In this document: positions 7,965-17,177 of the stretch, piece by piece | Numbering within the stretch: the first letter of the stretch is position 1 | Layout of the letters: each line of letters opens with the position of its first letter | Source: Gemmatimonadaceae bacterium | Lineage (GTDB): Bacteria > Gemmatimonadota > Gemmatimonadetes > Gemmatimonadales > Gemmatimonadaceae | NCBI GenBank assembly: GCA_035533015.1 | Contig: DATLUQ010000047.1 | Coordinates: 1 to 64,000 of the forward strand | DNA length: 64,000 nt | Direction: 5' to 3' | The notes under the pieces: generated by a model | What the model was told of the DNA's origin: nothing | The model's database searches: none | What the model saw: only the letters and a program-made list of their open reading frames with translations | Program-made: the position numbers and the translations under genes

Positions 7965-8465
7965 TTACGGCTTCTTGATCGGCGGCGACATGCCCATGTG
8001 CTGGTGCATCTGTTGCATCGTCTCGATCATCGGGGCCATCGCGCCTATCATGGCACCCATGTGCTGTTGCATGTCTCGCAGGCTCTGCATCAGTGTCGGA
8101 TCGTGGACGACGCTGGAATCCTGCATCAGCGCCTGCATCTGGCCCATGTAGGCCTGCATGTCGCCGAGCATCTGGCCCATATGATCGGCCATCTGTCCCA
8201 TGGCGTGCCCGGAAGCCCCCATCGGCATCATGCCGGACATTCCGGACATTCCACCCATCGCTCCATTCCCACCCGGCATCATCGGTGTGGACATCGAGTC
8301 CACCTGGTGGTGCATCGCGGTCATGTGCTGCATCATCTGGCCCATGGACGGCATCGCCATTCCCGGCGACATCGCATGGGTCGAGTCAGACTTCTGCGCC
8401 GGCAGGGCGGCAGCTGCGACGAACAGCAGCGATACCGCGGCAAACCGAATGGCTATGCGTGACAT
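7965..8465 (-). CDS. exported Met/His-rich protein (copper-binding candidate)
   Basis: 166 residues from ATG at 8465 with AGGAG upstream. A signal peptide (FAAVSLLFVAAAALPA) precedes a mature part packed with Met, His and Gln (GQMMQHMTAMHHQVDSM; GGMSGMSGMMPMG; DMQQHMGAMIGAM). No enzyme motif. Methionine-rich exported proteins bind Cu+ (CopC/PcoE-like logic), so a periplasmic copper sponge is inferred. It diverges from the copper ATPase, and the shared 199-bp region carries two outward-facing triple repeats; its own array (8550-8577) overlaps the -35 position of a TACAAT -10. Confidence 0.75.
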   Translation of the reverse strand: MSRIAIRFAAVSLLFVAAAALPAQKSDSTHAMSPGMAMPSMGQMMQHMTAMHHQVDSMSTPMMPGGNGAMGGMSGMSGMMPMGASGHAMGQMADHMGQMLGDMQAYMGQMQALMQDSSVVHDPTLMQSLRDMQQHMGAMIGAMAPMIETMQQMHQHMGMSPPIKKP

Positions 8466-8529
8466 CAATCTCTCCTTTGGTCGGGGCGGCTTCCCACCTG
8501 GGCGCCGCCGCATCAGTCCGTCTGTTGCG

Positions 8530-8577
8530 ATTGTAAGTTCATCCGGTCGCCTGAAGACTGCCTGAACGGCCCGTGAA
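8530..8577 (-). promoter_or_regulatory. promoter and triple-repeat operator of the Met-rich protein gene
   Basis: On the minus strand TTCACG, TTCAGG and TTCAGG begin 11 bp apart (plus-strand 8572-8577, 8561-8566, 8550-8555), followed by TACAAT (8530-8535) as -10. The proximal repeat sits at the -35 position, as in activation by OmpR/PhoB-type regulators. The encoded OmpR-type regulator (13913) is the likely ligand. Confidence 0.6.
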
Positions 8578-8587
8578 GCCCCGGGCG

Positions 8588-8615
8588 CTCAGCGCGCCTT
8601 CAGCGGACGTTCAGC
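8588..8615 (+). promoter_or_regulatory. triple-repeat operator of the copper ATPase gene
   Basis: CTCAGC (8588), TTCAGC (8599) and TTCAGC (8610) at exact 11-bp spacing, 50 bases before the GTG start at 8665. Same motif as the arrays at 8550, 13766 and 16030. No good -10 is evident downstream. Confidence 0.6.
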
Positions 8616-8664
8616 AAGTACGCACATCTTGCGTCAGGCGCACCGACAATCGAGGAGAACCTCC

Positions 8665-11025
8665 GTGCACGATCACGCCCATGATCACGCGACGCCGGCA
8701 GGGCAACAGGTAACCGACCCCGTATGCGGGATGACCGTATCCGCGGAGTCGGAATACCGCGCGGCGAATCTGGGCAGCGAGTATCGATTCTGCAGCGCGC
8801 ATTGTCGGGATCGGTTTCTCGCCGACCCCTCGGCGTTCGCGGTGGACCGCGCCGCAACCTCAACGGTGACTGCGCCCGCCGCTAAGCCGGACGCCCCGCC
8901 CGTGAGCGGCGTGAAGTACACCTGCCCCATGCACCCGCAGATCGTGCGCGACGCGCCGGGGGCATGCCCGATCTGCGGTATGGCCCTCGAACCCATGATG
9001 CCGACGGCGGACGACGGTGAAAACACCGAACTCCGCGACATGACGCGACGCTTCTGGGGCGCGACGGCGCTCGCCGTTCCCCTGTTGGTGCTGGCCATGG
9101 GCGACGCCATGTTCGGATCAGCGCTCGCCGGCGCCATCGCGCCACGCACGCGGATTCTGCTCGAATTCCTCCTTGCAACACCGATCTGCACATGGGCGGC
9201 ATGGCCATTCTACACCCGCGCCGTCCAGTCCGTTCGCACTTGGAACCTCAACATGTTCACGCTGATCGGACTCGGCGTCGCCGTCGCCTACGGGTATAGC
9301 CTGGTCGCGACGCTGCTCCCGGGGATCTTCCCGGCGGCGTTCCGGGATGCCAGCGGTCAGGTCGCCGTGTACTTCGAGGCGGCCGGGGTGATCGTCACCC
9401 TCATTCTACTCGGGCAGGTGCTGGAACTGCGGGCCCGCAGTCAAACGAGCGCGGCGATCAAGCAACTACTCGGCCTCGCCCCGAAAACCGCCCGCCGCCT
9501 GCGGGACGACGAGACCGAGGAGGACGTCCCGCTGGATCAGGTCCAGGTCGGCGACCGACTCCGCGTCCGGCCCGGCGAGAAGGTCCCGGTGGACGGCATC
9601 GTGCTCGACGGCTCCAGCACGATCGACGAGTCCATGGTGAGCGGCGAGCCGATTCCGGTGGAGAAGCGGTCCGGAGACCGCGTGGTCGGTGCGACCATCA
9701 ACGGCACGGGATCCCTCGTGATGCGGGCCGAAAAGGTGGGGGCGGACACGCTGCTCGCGCGGATCGTGGCGATGGTCGCCGACGCGCAGCGATCGCGCGC
9801 CCCCATTCAGAAGCTCGCCGACATCGTCGCCAGCTATTTCGTGCCGACGGTGATCGTGGTCTCGGTCATCACCTTCGTCGTCTGGGCGTGGATCGGACCG
9901 GATCCCAAGATGGCCCACGCGCTGATCAACGCCGTGGCCGTGCTCATCATCGCCTGCCCGTGCGCGCTCGGCCTCGCGACGCCGATGTCCATCATGGTGG
10001 CCACGGGCAAGGGCGCGACGATGGGCGTGCTGTTCCGCAACGCCGAGGCCATCGAGGTGATGCGGAAGGTCGACACGCTGGTGGTGGACAAGACGGGTAC
10101 GCTGACGGAGGGACGGCCCAAGGTCGTTACCGTGATCCCCGCCCCGGGATTCAGCGACGCTAAGTTGCTCCGCTTTGCCGGGAGTCTCGAGCGCGGCAGC
10201 GAGCACCCGCTGGCCGCGGCGATCGTCCAGGGCGCGACGGATCGAGCGGTCCCGATGGGTACGGCCACCAACTTCGCGAGCGTGACGGGTAAGGGCGTGC
10301 GCGGCACCGTGGACAACCAAGCGGTCGCCCTCGGGAACCAGAGTCTCATGGACGACCTGCGCCTCGACGCCGGCCTGTTCGCGATTCGGGCCGAGGAGCT
10401 CCGCGGCGAGGGACAGACCGTCATGTTCGTGGTCGTGGGCGGTGTCCTGGCCGGCCTCATCGGCGTCGCCGATCCGATCAAGGCGAGCACCGCGGAGGCC
10501 GTGGACGCGCTGCACGCCGAGGGCATCCACATCGTCATGCTCACCGGTGATAGCCAGACGACCGCGGATGCGGTCGGACGGCGGCTCCGCCTCGACGAAG
10601 TCATTGCCGGAGTGCTCCCGGACCAGAAGGCCGCGGTCGTCAAGCGGCTCCAGAGCGAGGGTCGCATCGTGGCAATGGCGGGGGACGGGATCAACGATGC
10701 CCCGGCGCTGGCGCAAGCGCAGGTGGGGATCGCCATGGGCACCGGGACGGACATCGCGATGGAAAGCGCGAGCGTGACGCTGGTCAAGGGTGACCTCCGG
10801 GGCATCGTCCGGGCCCGGCGCCTCAGCCGCCGAACGCTCCGGAATATCAAGCAGAATCTGTTCTTCGCGTTCGTCTACAACACCGTCGGCATCCCGATCG
10901 CCGCCGGCGTTCTGTACCCGGCGTTCGGGCTGTTGTTGAGCCCGATGATCGCCGCGGCCGCGATGAGCTTGAGTTCGGTGTCCGTGATCAGCAACGCGCT
11001 GCGCCTGCGGAGCGCCGTCGTCTGA
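8665..11025 (+). CDS. copA: Cu+-exporting P1B-type ATPase with YHS and CPMHP-type N-terminal domains
   Basis: 786 residues from GTG at 8665, chosen for the GAGGAG at 8652; an in-frame start at 8629 has no such site. A His-rich start is followed by a YHS-like module (TDPVCGMTV ... YRFCSAHC) and a heavy-metal-binding module ([10 protein letters not shown] ... [10 protein letters not shown]) instead of HMA domains. The core has TM-metal motif C431-P-C433, phosphorylated D475 in DKTGT, SEHPL and GDGIND (D674, D678). This is the CPC (P1B-1) class that pumps Cu+ from the cytoplasm to the periplasm. Divergent from the Met-rich exported protein and preceded by a triple-repeat operator. Family certain; metal inferred. 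Confidence 0.93.
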   Translation: MHDHAHDHATPAGQQVTDPVCGMTVSAESEYRAANLGSEYRFCSAHCRDRFLADPSAFAVDRAATSTVTAPAAKPDAPPVSGVKYTCPMHPQIVRDAPGACPICGMALEPMMPTADDGENTELRDMTRRFWGATALAVPLLVLAMGDAMFGSALAGAIAPRTRILLEFLLATPICTWAAWPFYTRAVQSVRTWNLNMFTLIGLGVAVAYGYSLVATLLPGIFPAAFRDASGQVAVYFEAAGVIVTLILLGQVLELRARSQTSAAIKQLLGLAPKTARRLRDDETEEDVPLDQVQVGDRLRVRPGEKVPVDGIVLDGSSTIDESMVSGEPIPVEKRSGDRVVGATINGTGSLVMRAEKVGADTLLARIVAMVADAQRSRAPIQKLADIVASYFVPTVIVVSVITFVVWAWIGPDPKMAHALINAVAVLIIACPCALGLATPMSIMVATGKGATMGVLFRNAEAIEVMRKVDTLVVDKTGTLTEGRPKVVTVIPAPGFSDAKLLRFAGSLERGSEHPLAAAIVQGATDRAVPMGTATNFASVTGKGVRGTVDNQAVALGNQSLMDDLRLDAGLFAIRAEELRGEGQTVMFVVVGGVLAGLIGVADPIKASTAEAVDALHAEGIHIVMLTGDSQTTADAVGRRLRLDEVIAGVLPDQKAAVVKRLQSEGRIVAMAGDGINDAPALAQAQVGIAMGTGTDIAMESASVTLVKGDLRGIVRARRLSRRTLRNIKQNLFFAFVYNTVGIPIAAGVLYPAFGLLLSPMIAAAAMSLSSVSVISNALRLRSAVV

Positions 11026-11081
11026 GTCAGAATGCGACGGCACCCGGTACGGCGCAAACACCCCCGAACCCCGGTCCCCGA

Positions 11082-12401
11082 ATGCGCTCACGACTCCACG
11101 TGCTGCTGTTGGTCTCCGCGCTCGTGTCAGGAACGCCCCGGCATGCGGCTGCCCAGACGGCGATGCCCTCCGAATCGATGCGGCGCATGGGATCTGGAAC
11201 CAGTTGGATTCCGGCCGCGGTTGGTCTCCCGGCCCGCGGCCTGATGCTCGGCCAGTGGGACGTGATGCTCCACGGCGCAGCGAACGCACAGTTCGACCGC
11301 CAGTCCGGACCTCGGGGTGGCACCCAGGTCGGAAGCATCAACTGGGGAATGGTGATGGCCAGTCGCCCGCTGAGCGGCGGGACACTGACCCTGCGCGGCA
11401 TGTTCAGTCTCGACGTGCTCGGCGTCACGCCGCGCGGCTATCCGCTGCTCCTGCAATCGGGGGAGACCTACCGCGGTCTTCCGCTCCACGATCGGCAACA
11501 TCCGCACGATGCGCTCATGGAAACGGCAGTGATGTTCAGCCATCCGCTGGCCGGGCCGTTTGGCCTGGAACTCTATGCGGCGCCGGTCGGTGAACCCGCC
11601 CTCGGGCCGCCGGCGTTCATGCACCGCCCGTCGGCGATGGACAATCCGGCGGCCCCGATCGGCCACCACTGGCAGGACGCCACCCACATCTCGTATGGCG
11701 TCGTCACGGCGGGCCTCACCGGATCCCGCTGGAAGCTCGAGGGATCGGCCTTCAACGGACGCGAGCCCGATGCGAACCGCTGGAATGTCGATCCCATTCG
11801 CCTCGACTCGTACGCCGGTCGGGCCTCCTACGCGCCGAGCGACCGATGGACGGCGAGCGCCAGCTATGGGTACCTGGCGAGCCCCGAAGCGCTGCACCCC
11901 GAGGATTCGGAACATCGAATCACGGCGGCACTGTTGTACGGCCGTGAGCTCCCCCGCGGCGGGTTCTGGGCAACCACGGCCGTGTGGGGAGCGAACGCGC
12001 ATGCCACGACTCCCGGCCTCGCGCACAGCGTGCTGATTGAATCGGAGCGCACGCTAGGCGCGAACGCGGTCTTCGCGCGCGCCGAGTTCGTGCAGAAGAG
12101 CGCGGACGAGTTGGCCGTGGACCCCGCACGTATCGGCGTTCCCGCCGACCATCTATTCCCGGTCTCGGCCTGGTCGCTGGGGTACGTACGCGAGGTCCAT
12201 CAGTGGGCCGCGCTTTCCGCGGGCCTCGGCACCATGGCGACGCTCAACGTTGTGCCGGCCAATCTGGCCGGCGCGTACGGATCGCGGACGCCGGCAGGGC
12301 TCTTCGTGTTCCTCCGCATCCGCCCCTCGAGCGCCGCGACGGCTCCCATGATGATGATGCACGACATGGGGTCGACGCAAGCGTTGCATCCGGAGCCATA
12401 G
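11082..12401 (+). CDS. outer-membrane beta-barrel protein of the copper cluster
   Basis: 439 residues with a signal peptide (LHVLLLVSALVSG, cleavage near AAAQ). The mature protein is rich in alternating amphipathic strands typical of a barrel and has two His motifs, LHDRQHPHD (about 140) and GHHWQDATHISYG (about 200), plus a Met/His C-terminal tail (PMMMMHDMG). I recall uncharacterised homologues beside copper genes, but no named family is assigned. It starts 56 bases after the copper ATPase and is probably cotranscribed, suggesting a role in metal passage or binding at the outer membrane. Confidence 0.75.
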   Translation: MRSRLHVLLLVSALVSGTPRHAAAQTAMPSESMRRMGSGTSWIPAAVGLPARGLMLGQWDVMLHGAANAQFDRQSGPRGGTQVGSINWGMVMASRPLSGGTLTLRGMFSLDVLGVTPRGYPLLLQSGETYRGLPLHDRQHPHDALMETAVMFSHPLAGPFGLELYAAPVGEPALGPPAFMHRPSAMDNPAAPIGHHWQDATHISYGVVTAGLTGSRWKLEGSAFNGREPDANRWNVDPIRLDSYAGRASYAPSDRWTASASYGYLASPEALHPEDSEHRITAALLYGRELPRGGFWATTAVWGANAHATTPGLAHSVLIESERTLGANAVFARAEFVQKSADELAVDPARIGVPADHLFPVSAWSLGYVREVHQWAALSAGLGTMATLNVVPANLAGAYGSRTPAGLFVFLRIRPSSAATAPMMMMHDMGSTQALHPEP

Positions 12402-12473
12402 GTCACACGAGCGTGACCCCCAACCGCACCGCGCTGGTGCGGGAATCACCTGTCGAACAGCGAGGCCTGTCCC

Positions 12474-13049
12474 ATGCGGAAGTTCAGTCTCGGTTTCGTG
12501 ACCGCGTTGGTGTTGGTGCCGGTGGCGGGCTTTGCCTTCGTCCGCCTCGGATTCATGGATCCGCGGGCCGACATCCCGATCAATCCGCTGGAGCGTCACA
12601 TCGCCATGCCGTCGTTGGATGCGGCGATCGGCCGCCGCGCCCCTGTCGTGCAAGGTCGCCTGGACGCGAGCGATAGTTCACTGGCCGCCGGGATGACCGT
12701 CTACCAGAGCAACTGCGCGGTCTGCCACGGTGATGTCGCGCATGAACGCGCCGCGCTCGCCGACGCGATGTATCCGCGCGCGCCGCAGTTCGTGCGCGAC
12801 GCCCCCGACATGCCAGAGCACGAGAACCTCTACATCATCGCGCACGGCGTGCGCCTCAGCGGCATGCCGGCGTGGGGGCGGATCCTGTCCGCGCAACAGT
12901 TGCGGCAGGTGACGGCGTTCCTGGCCCACATGGACAGCCTTCCCACGCCGGTCGCTGAACAGTGGAGGCGCCGTGCCGGCAGTTCCGCCGACACGGCGCC
13001 TCCCACCCGTTCAGTCGCCCTCGGGTCGCGCGCGAACCGACCCTATTGA
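12474..13049 (+). CDS. membrane-anchored c-type cytochrome
   Basis: 191 residues. An uncleaved N-terminal helix (FVTALVLVPVAGFAFVRLGF) anchors a monohaem domain with haem site C81-A-V-C84-H85 and a likely axial Met in RLSGMPAWG. Length and layout fit class I cytochromes c. It is the third gene of the plus-strand set after the ATPase and barrel. An electron-transfer role in periplasmic copper oxidation is a guess from context. Its 3' end overlaps the convergent lipoprotein gene by 7 bases. Confidence 0.87.
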   Translation: MRKFSLGFVTALVLVPVAGFAFVRLGFMDPRADIPINPLERHIAMPSLDAAIGRRAPVVQGRLDASDSSLAAGMTVYQSNCAVCHGDVAHERAALADAMYPRAPQFVRDAPDMPEHENLYIIAHGVRLSGMPAWGRILSAQQLRQVTAFLAHMDSLPTPVAEQWRRRAGSSADTAPPTRSVALGSRANRPY

Positions 13050-13579
13050 GTCGTGAACGTGAACACCATCCCATAGCTGTTGCCGCCGGGCGTCTGCCAG
13101 CCCGACCCCATCTCGCTTCCGCCCATCATGCCGCCGCTCATCATCTGGCTCGTCGCCGCCTGGCCGCCGAACTGCGGGCACTTGCTCAGGTCGGCCGGTT
13201 TGCCGGCGTCATCCATCATATTGCCACCAATATGGAGCGCGTACATCGTATGGGCGGCGAGGGGCGCCGTCGGCGTGAACGTGAGTTGGGTGGAATCGGC
13301 GGACCACATGGCGTGTCCGGCCACGAGCGTCCCGGTGGCCGTGCCCTGGTGAAGCGTGACGTACATTTCCGAGCCGGCGTGCATGGCGTGCGAGAATCCG
13401 ACCACGACGGGGCCGGCCGTACTCACGTTGATGGCGCCGCCAACCGGGCTTACCGAGACGACCTGCGCCGCGGCGGCCGGGCCATCGGGCGTCGTGGACG
13501 TGATCGCACTTCCACCGCACGCCGCCAAGCCGAAGGTGGCGGCGAGCGAGACCAACGAGAACCGGGCAAGTGAAGACAT
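13043..13579 (-). CDS. lipoprotein with Ig-like (SbsA/Big_5-type) domain and Met-rich segment
   Basis: 178 residues from ATG at 13579 with GAGGCG upstream. Lipobox LAAC gives acylated Cys21. Residues about 38-110 match the bacterial Ig-like pattern (SPVGGAINVSTAGPVVVGFS ... LTFTPTAPLAAHTMYALHI). The C-terminal part has Met-rich patches (SQMMSGGMMGGSEMGSG), a recurring feature here. Outer-membrane-anchored and probably metal-binding; no enzymatic motif. It shares its upstream region with the response-regulator gene, including the array at 13766. Confidence 0.72.
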   Translation of the reverse strand: MSSLARFSLVSLAATFGLAACGGSAITSTTPDGPAAAAQVVSVSPVGGAINVSTAGPVVVGFSHAMHAGSEMYVTLHQGTATGTLVAGHAMWSADSTQLTFTPTAPLAAHTMYALHIGGNMMDDAGKPADLSKCPQFGGQAATSQMMSGGMMGGSEMGSGWQTPGGNSYGMVFTFTTQ

Positions 13580-13765
13580 ATGACGCCTCGAAGAACTGAC
13601 AGTATGGTGACAACGGGCCGCGGATGGGCGACGAAGTGCCGACGCGCATCATCGATCCGGAATACTAGAGCACGCGCGACGCCGCGCAGTCGGGGAATCC
13701 GGCATTCGGCGTGAGGCAGACGCCGGACCACCGCTTCCGGAGTGACCTGACCCAGATGAATAGTC

Positions 13766-13799
13766 TTCAGCTACCGTTCAGCGGGCATTCAGCTTGACG
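13766..13799 (+). promoter_or_regulatory. triple-repeat operator abutting a -35 box of the regulator gene
   Basis: TTCAGC at 13766, 13777 and 13788, exactly 11 bp apart, followed directly by TTGACG (13794-13799) and, 16 bases on, ACATTT. This is the cleanest of the four arrays and has the geometry of class II activation by an OmpR-family regulator. It implies autoregulation of the two-component genes. Confidence 0.7.
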
Positions 13800-13912
13800 C
13801 CCGGTCGTTGAAGGCACATTTGACTTCACCGTGGGCGCCGGCGGGTCCGCCGCCGGCAGGCGGCCGCGCACGGAGCGCTGATACGCGCACCAAAGGTCTC
13901 GGAGATTGATTG

Positions 13913-14590
13913 ATGCAGCGCATACTCGTGATCGACGATGATCCGGCAGTAACGAGCGTCCTGAAACGCGGGCTGGCGTACGAGGGCTTTACCGTGGACA
14001 CGGCGGCGACCGGTGTCCAGGGGTTGGCCATCGCGCGCGACCGGGTGCCGGACCTCGTGATCCTGGACGTCATGCTGCCCGGCCTGGACGGGTTCGACGT
14101 ACTGGCCCGGCTACGCGAGGCGGATGCACATCTGCCGGTCCTGATGTTGACGGCGCGCGACGCCCCGATGGATCAGGTGAAGGGCCTGGAGGCCGGGGCC
14201 GACGACTACGTCGTGAAGCCATTCACCTTCGACATCCTCGTGGCGCACGTGAAGGCGCTGCTCCGCCGCCACGAATCCGACCGACCGGAGGTGCTGCACT
14301 TTGCGGACCTGTCGCTGGACACGGGAACGCGGCGCGCCCGGCGGGGGGAACGCGAGATCGATCTGACGACGACCGAGTATGAGGTCCTGCGCCAGTTCCT
14401 GCTGCACCCGCGGCGCGTGCTGGCCAAGCACACGCTGATGGACCGCGTCTGGGGCTATGATCTGGACAATGGTTCCAATCTCCTGGAGGTGTACGTCAAA
14501 CAGCTCCGGCAGAAACTGGAGGGCCCCGATCGGGAGCCACGGCTGCTACACACGATCCGTGGCGCCGGCTACGTCCTTCGAGAACCATGA
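13913..14590 (+). CDS. OmpR-family response regulator (CopR/CusR-like)
   Basis: 225 residues from ATG at 13913 with GGAG at 13901; a TTG directly before it is the alternative. Receiver domain 1-118 with D8-D9-D10, phospho-acceptor D52 (ILDVMLPGLDG) and Lys in YVVKPF; winged-helix output domain about 128-225 (TTEYEVLRQFLLHPRRVL, VWGYD, VYVKQLRQKL, IRGAGYVL). The stop overlaps the kinase start as ATGA. Its position and the triple repeats before it, the ATPase, the Met-rich protein and DUF4396 point to control of copper resistance. Confidence 0.94.
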   Translation: MQRILVIDDDPAVTSVLKRGLAYEGFTVDTAATGVQGLAIARDRVPDLVILDVMLPGLDGFDVLARLREADAHLPVLMLTARDAPMDQVKGLEAGADDYVVKPFTFDILVAHVKALLRRHESDRPEVLHFADLSLDTGTRRARRGEREIDLTTTEYEVLRQFLLHPRRVLAKHTLMDRVWGYDLDNGSNLLEVYVKQLRQKLEGPDREPRLLHTIRGAGYVLREP

Positions 14591-16065
14591 TCCGGACCGT
14601 ACGCTTCCGGCTCGCGGCATGGCACGGCGCCCTGACGGGTGCCGTGGTGATCATCGTGTGCAGCTACGCGTACGCGGTGCACGCCCGGGCCCACTACGAC
14701 CAGGCAGATCAATTGCTCGCCGATGCGGCACATCACGTGGCGGAGGAACTCTCCGCGACCCATACGACCGCCGAGGAACAGTCCGTACTCGTCGCGGCGC
14801 GCATGCTCGACTCGCGGATGCGCGTGTACACGGCCGATGGCGCCCTGCAACTCGGAAGCGATGTGGGGCTACCGCCCGTGGATCCGCGGACGCTCGGCCA
14901 TCCGCAACGTGCCCCGTTCGGCTGGCTGCCGTCGCTCGCCCCGTCGCTGTATCACGGACGCGATACGTCGGGCGTTTACGACGTCGCGCCTGCGGCCAGC
15001 GGCGAGCGATGGCGCCTGTTCGGCTACCCGCTACCGCACGGCCGGCTGCTCGTCGCGGCCTCACCGCTCGGGCCGATCGATGAGTCCGTGGCGGCATTCG
15101 CCCGCCTCATGGCGATCATGGCGCTGCTGGGCAGCGCCCTGAGCTTCGGAGCCGGATGGCTGCTCGCGCGCCGTGCGCTGCGCCCCGTCGCCGCGATGGG
15201 CGAAACCGCGGACGGGATCGCCCGGTCGCGCGAACTCTCCCGTCGCATCGACGTCCCGGTTACCGACGACGAACTCTCACGGCTCGCCGCGACGTTCAAC
15301 CATATGCTGGCCAGCATCGAGGAGGCGTACGTGGCGCAGCAGCGATTCGTCGCCGACGCGTCACACGAACTGCGCGCGCCCCTCACCGCGATCCAGGCGA
15401 ACCTCGAACTGCTACGCCGCGGCGACCGCATGCCCGCGGAGGATCGGGCGGGCGCGATCGAGGAAGCGTTCGCGGAAGCCACGCGGATGACGCGGCTGGT
15501 CGCCGACCTGTTGGTGCTGGCGCGCGCCGACGCCGGCGTGCCCCTTCGCCGAATCGAGGTCGAACTGGATCGCACGCTCCTCGACGTGGTCGGCGAGGCT
15601 CGCCACATGACTCGGGGCCACCAGCTCGAAGTAGAGCACGTGGAGCCGGCGGCGATGAGCGGCGATCCGGACCGCATCCGGCAACTGCTGCTCATCCTGA
15701 TCGACAACGCCGTCCGCTACACGCCCCCGTCGGGCAGCGTACTCGTCAGTCTGCGCACGGCCGAGGGGTGGGCAACCATCAGCGTTCGGGATACCGGCGT
15801 CGGCATCAGCTCGGATGCCCTGCCCCACGTCTTCGAACGCTTCTACCGGGGCGACCGCGCACGGGCCCGCGACCCGGGCGGCACGGGCCTCGGCCTTCCC
15901 ATCGCGCGGTGGGTGGCCGAACAGCATGGTGGGACACTGGCGCTCGAGAGCGAGCTCGGGCGAGGCACGGTCGCGCGGGTCCGGCTGCCGCTCACGGTGC
16001 CATCGGCGGTGGCCGGTGGCGCCGGCGGACTCAGCGACCGCTCAGCCGGCGCTCAGCGTGAGTAA
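14587..16065 (+). CDS. sensor histidine kinase partner of the OmpR-type regulator (CusS-like)
   Basis: 492 residues. Two membrane helices (about 15-32 and 172-196) flank a periplasmic sensor region of about 140 residues, followed by HAMP, then HisKA with phospho-acceptor H260 in ASHELRAPLTAIQ, and a HATPase domain with N (LILIDNAVRYTPPSG), G1 (VRDTGVGIS), F (FERFYRG) and G2 (GGTGLGLPIA) boxes. Layout matches metal-responsive CusS/CopS kinases. Translationally coupled to the regulator by ATGA. Its last 36 bases contain the operator array for the next gene. Confidence 0.93.
   Translation: MIRTVRFRLAAWHGALTGAVVIIVCSYAYAVHARAHYDQADQLLADAAHHVAEELSATHTTAEEQSVLVAARMLDSRMRVYTADGALQLGSDVGLPPVDPRTLGHPQRAPFGWLPSLAPSLYHGRDTSGVYDVAPAASGERWRLFGYPLPHGRLLVAASPLGPIDESVAAFARLMAIMALLGSALSFGAGWLLARRALRPVAAMGETADGIARSRELSRRIDVPVTDDELSRLAATFNHMLASIEEAYVAQQRFVADASHELRAPLTAIQANLELLRRGDRMPAEDRAGAIEEAFAEATRMTRLVADLLVLARADAGVPLRRIEVELDRTLLDVVGEARHMTRGHQLEVEHVEPAAMSGDPDRIRQLLLILIDNAVRYTPPSGSVLVSLRTAEGWATISVRDTGVGISSDALPHVFERFYRGDRARARDPGGTGLGLPIARWVAEQHGGTLALESELGRGTVARVRLPLTVPSAVAGGAGGLSDRSAGAQRE
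16030..16057 (+). promoter_or_regulatory. triple-repeat array inside the 3' end of the kinase gene
   Basis: CTCAGC at 16030, 16041 and 16052, 11 bp apart, within the last codons of the kinase and about 175 bases before the DUF4396 start. CTCAGC also occurs as the first unit of the ATPase array. Coding constraint could produce a repeat by chance, but exact threefold periodicity argues for an operator. Confidence 0.45.
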
Positions 16066-16230
16066 CGACCGTTCCTCCGTAGCGCCCGGGGCCGAGGCGG
16101 CATTCGTCATCCAACCGGTGCGACGGTGCGGCCCGGGATCTCCCGGCCCAGGAGACATTCGGATGACGCGTGGTTCACAGGACACAACGCACGCCCCCCG
16201 GACGGATCGCACCCCCGCGGGTGCGTGTCC

Positions 16231-17028
16231 ATGACCGGGATTGACGGCGCGCTCCGGCTCTGGTTCGTTCTGACGTTCGCCTCCCTGGCGCTCGTCGTGT
16301 TCGATCTGGCGAGAAGCGCCGAGATCACGACGGTCATGAAGTGGGGCTGGGCCCTGGTCGTGGCATACACGGGCCCGGTGGGCCTGGTGATCTATCTGCT
16401 CTCCTGCCGGGAACCCCTTCCGGGGATGCACGGGAAGTACATCGCGCCCCTGTGGAAGCAGGCGGTCGGCTCGACCATTCATTGCCTGGCCGGCGACGCG
16501 ACGGGAATCATCGTCGGCGCTTTGGTGGGGACGGCGCTCGCGATGCCGGCGCGGGTGGATGCGGTGTTCGAATACACCGCCGGATTCGGCTTCGGCCTAT
16601 TCATCTTCCAGGCGCTGTTCATGAAGATCACCATGGGCGGTGGATACGTGGCGGCCCTCCGGCGCACTCTGTTTCCCGAGTGGCTTTCCATGAACGCGCT
16701 CATGGGCGGCATGTTTCCCACCATGTCAATTCTCATGCACCACGATCCCGCAGCCATGTCCCCCAGTGGCCTACGGTTCTGGGGCGTGATGTCGAGCGCC
16801 ATCCTCGTGGGTGCCGTGACGGCATACCCATTCAACGCCTGGCTCGTGGCGCACGGGCTGAAGCACGGAATGGGGTCGGCGAAGGCCCTTGGCCGCGGCG
16901 GTGCCGATGACGTGCTCCAACACGTGGCCCACGCCCCGAGCCGAACGTCCATGGTTGTCGTCACCAGCTTCAGCCTATTGATGTTGGCTGTCGGCGTGGC
17001 ATTGGCCATGAGATTCGGAAACCTGTGA
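16231..17028 (+). CDS. DUF4396 multi-pass membrane protein
   Basis: 265 residues from ATG at 16231; the frame opens earlier, but the first membrane helix (LWFVLTFASLALVVFDLA) begins just after this Met. About six membrane segments. Conserved-looking pieces include the SCREPLPGMHGKYIAP loop, the intramembrane HCLAGDATGIIVGA and Met-rich segments (NALMGGMFPTMSILMHHD). I recognise the DUF4396 family, often near copper genes; function unknown, Met/His residues suggest metal contact. Preceded by the array at 16030. Confidence 0.75.
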   Translation: MTGIDGALRLWFVLTFASLALVVFDLARSAEITTVMKWGWALVVAYTGPVGLVIYLLSCREPLPGMHGKYIAPLWKQAVGSTIHCLAGDATGIIVGALVGTALAMPARVDAVFEYTAGFGFGLFIFQALFMKITMGGGYVAALRRTLFPEWLSMNALMGGMFPTMSILMHHDPAAMSPSGLRFWGVMSSAILVGAVTAYPFNAWLVAHGLKHGMGSAKALGRGGADDVLQHVAHAPSRTSMVVVTSFSLLMLAVGVALAMRFGNL

Positions 17029-17177
17029 CGCGCGCGCGCATCGGAATGCTCGCGGAGGCAGCATGGGGACGCAGCGCGCGCTCCCGGGCGACGAGTTCCG
17101 GGCGTCGGGGAATGTCGCACACCGCCCCGGCGAGTTCCCGACAGCACCGCCGCGCCCGCCTGCACTTATTCCCGCCC

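Noticed and set aside
9466-11289. 607-codon minus-strand frame opposite the copper ATPase
   Set aside because: Shadow with biased composition and no domain.
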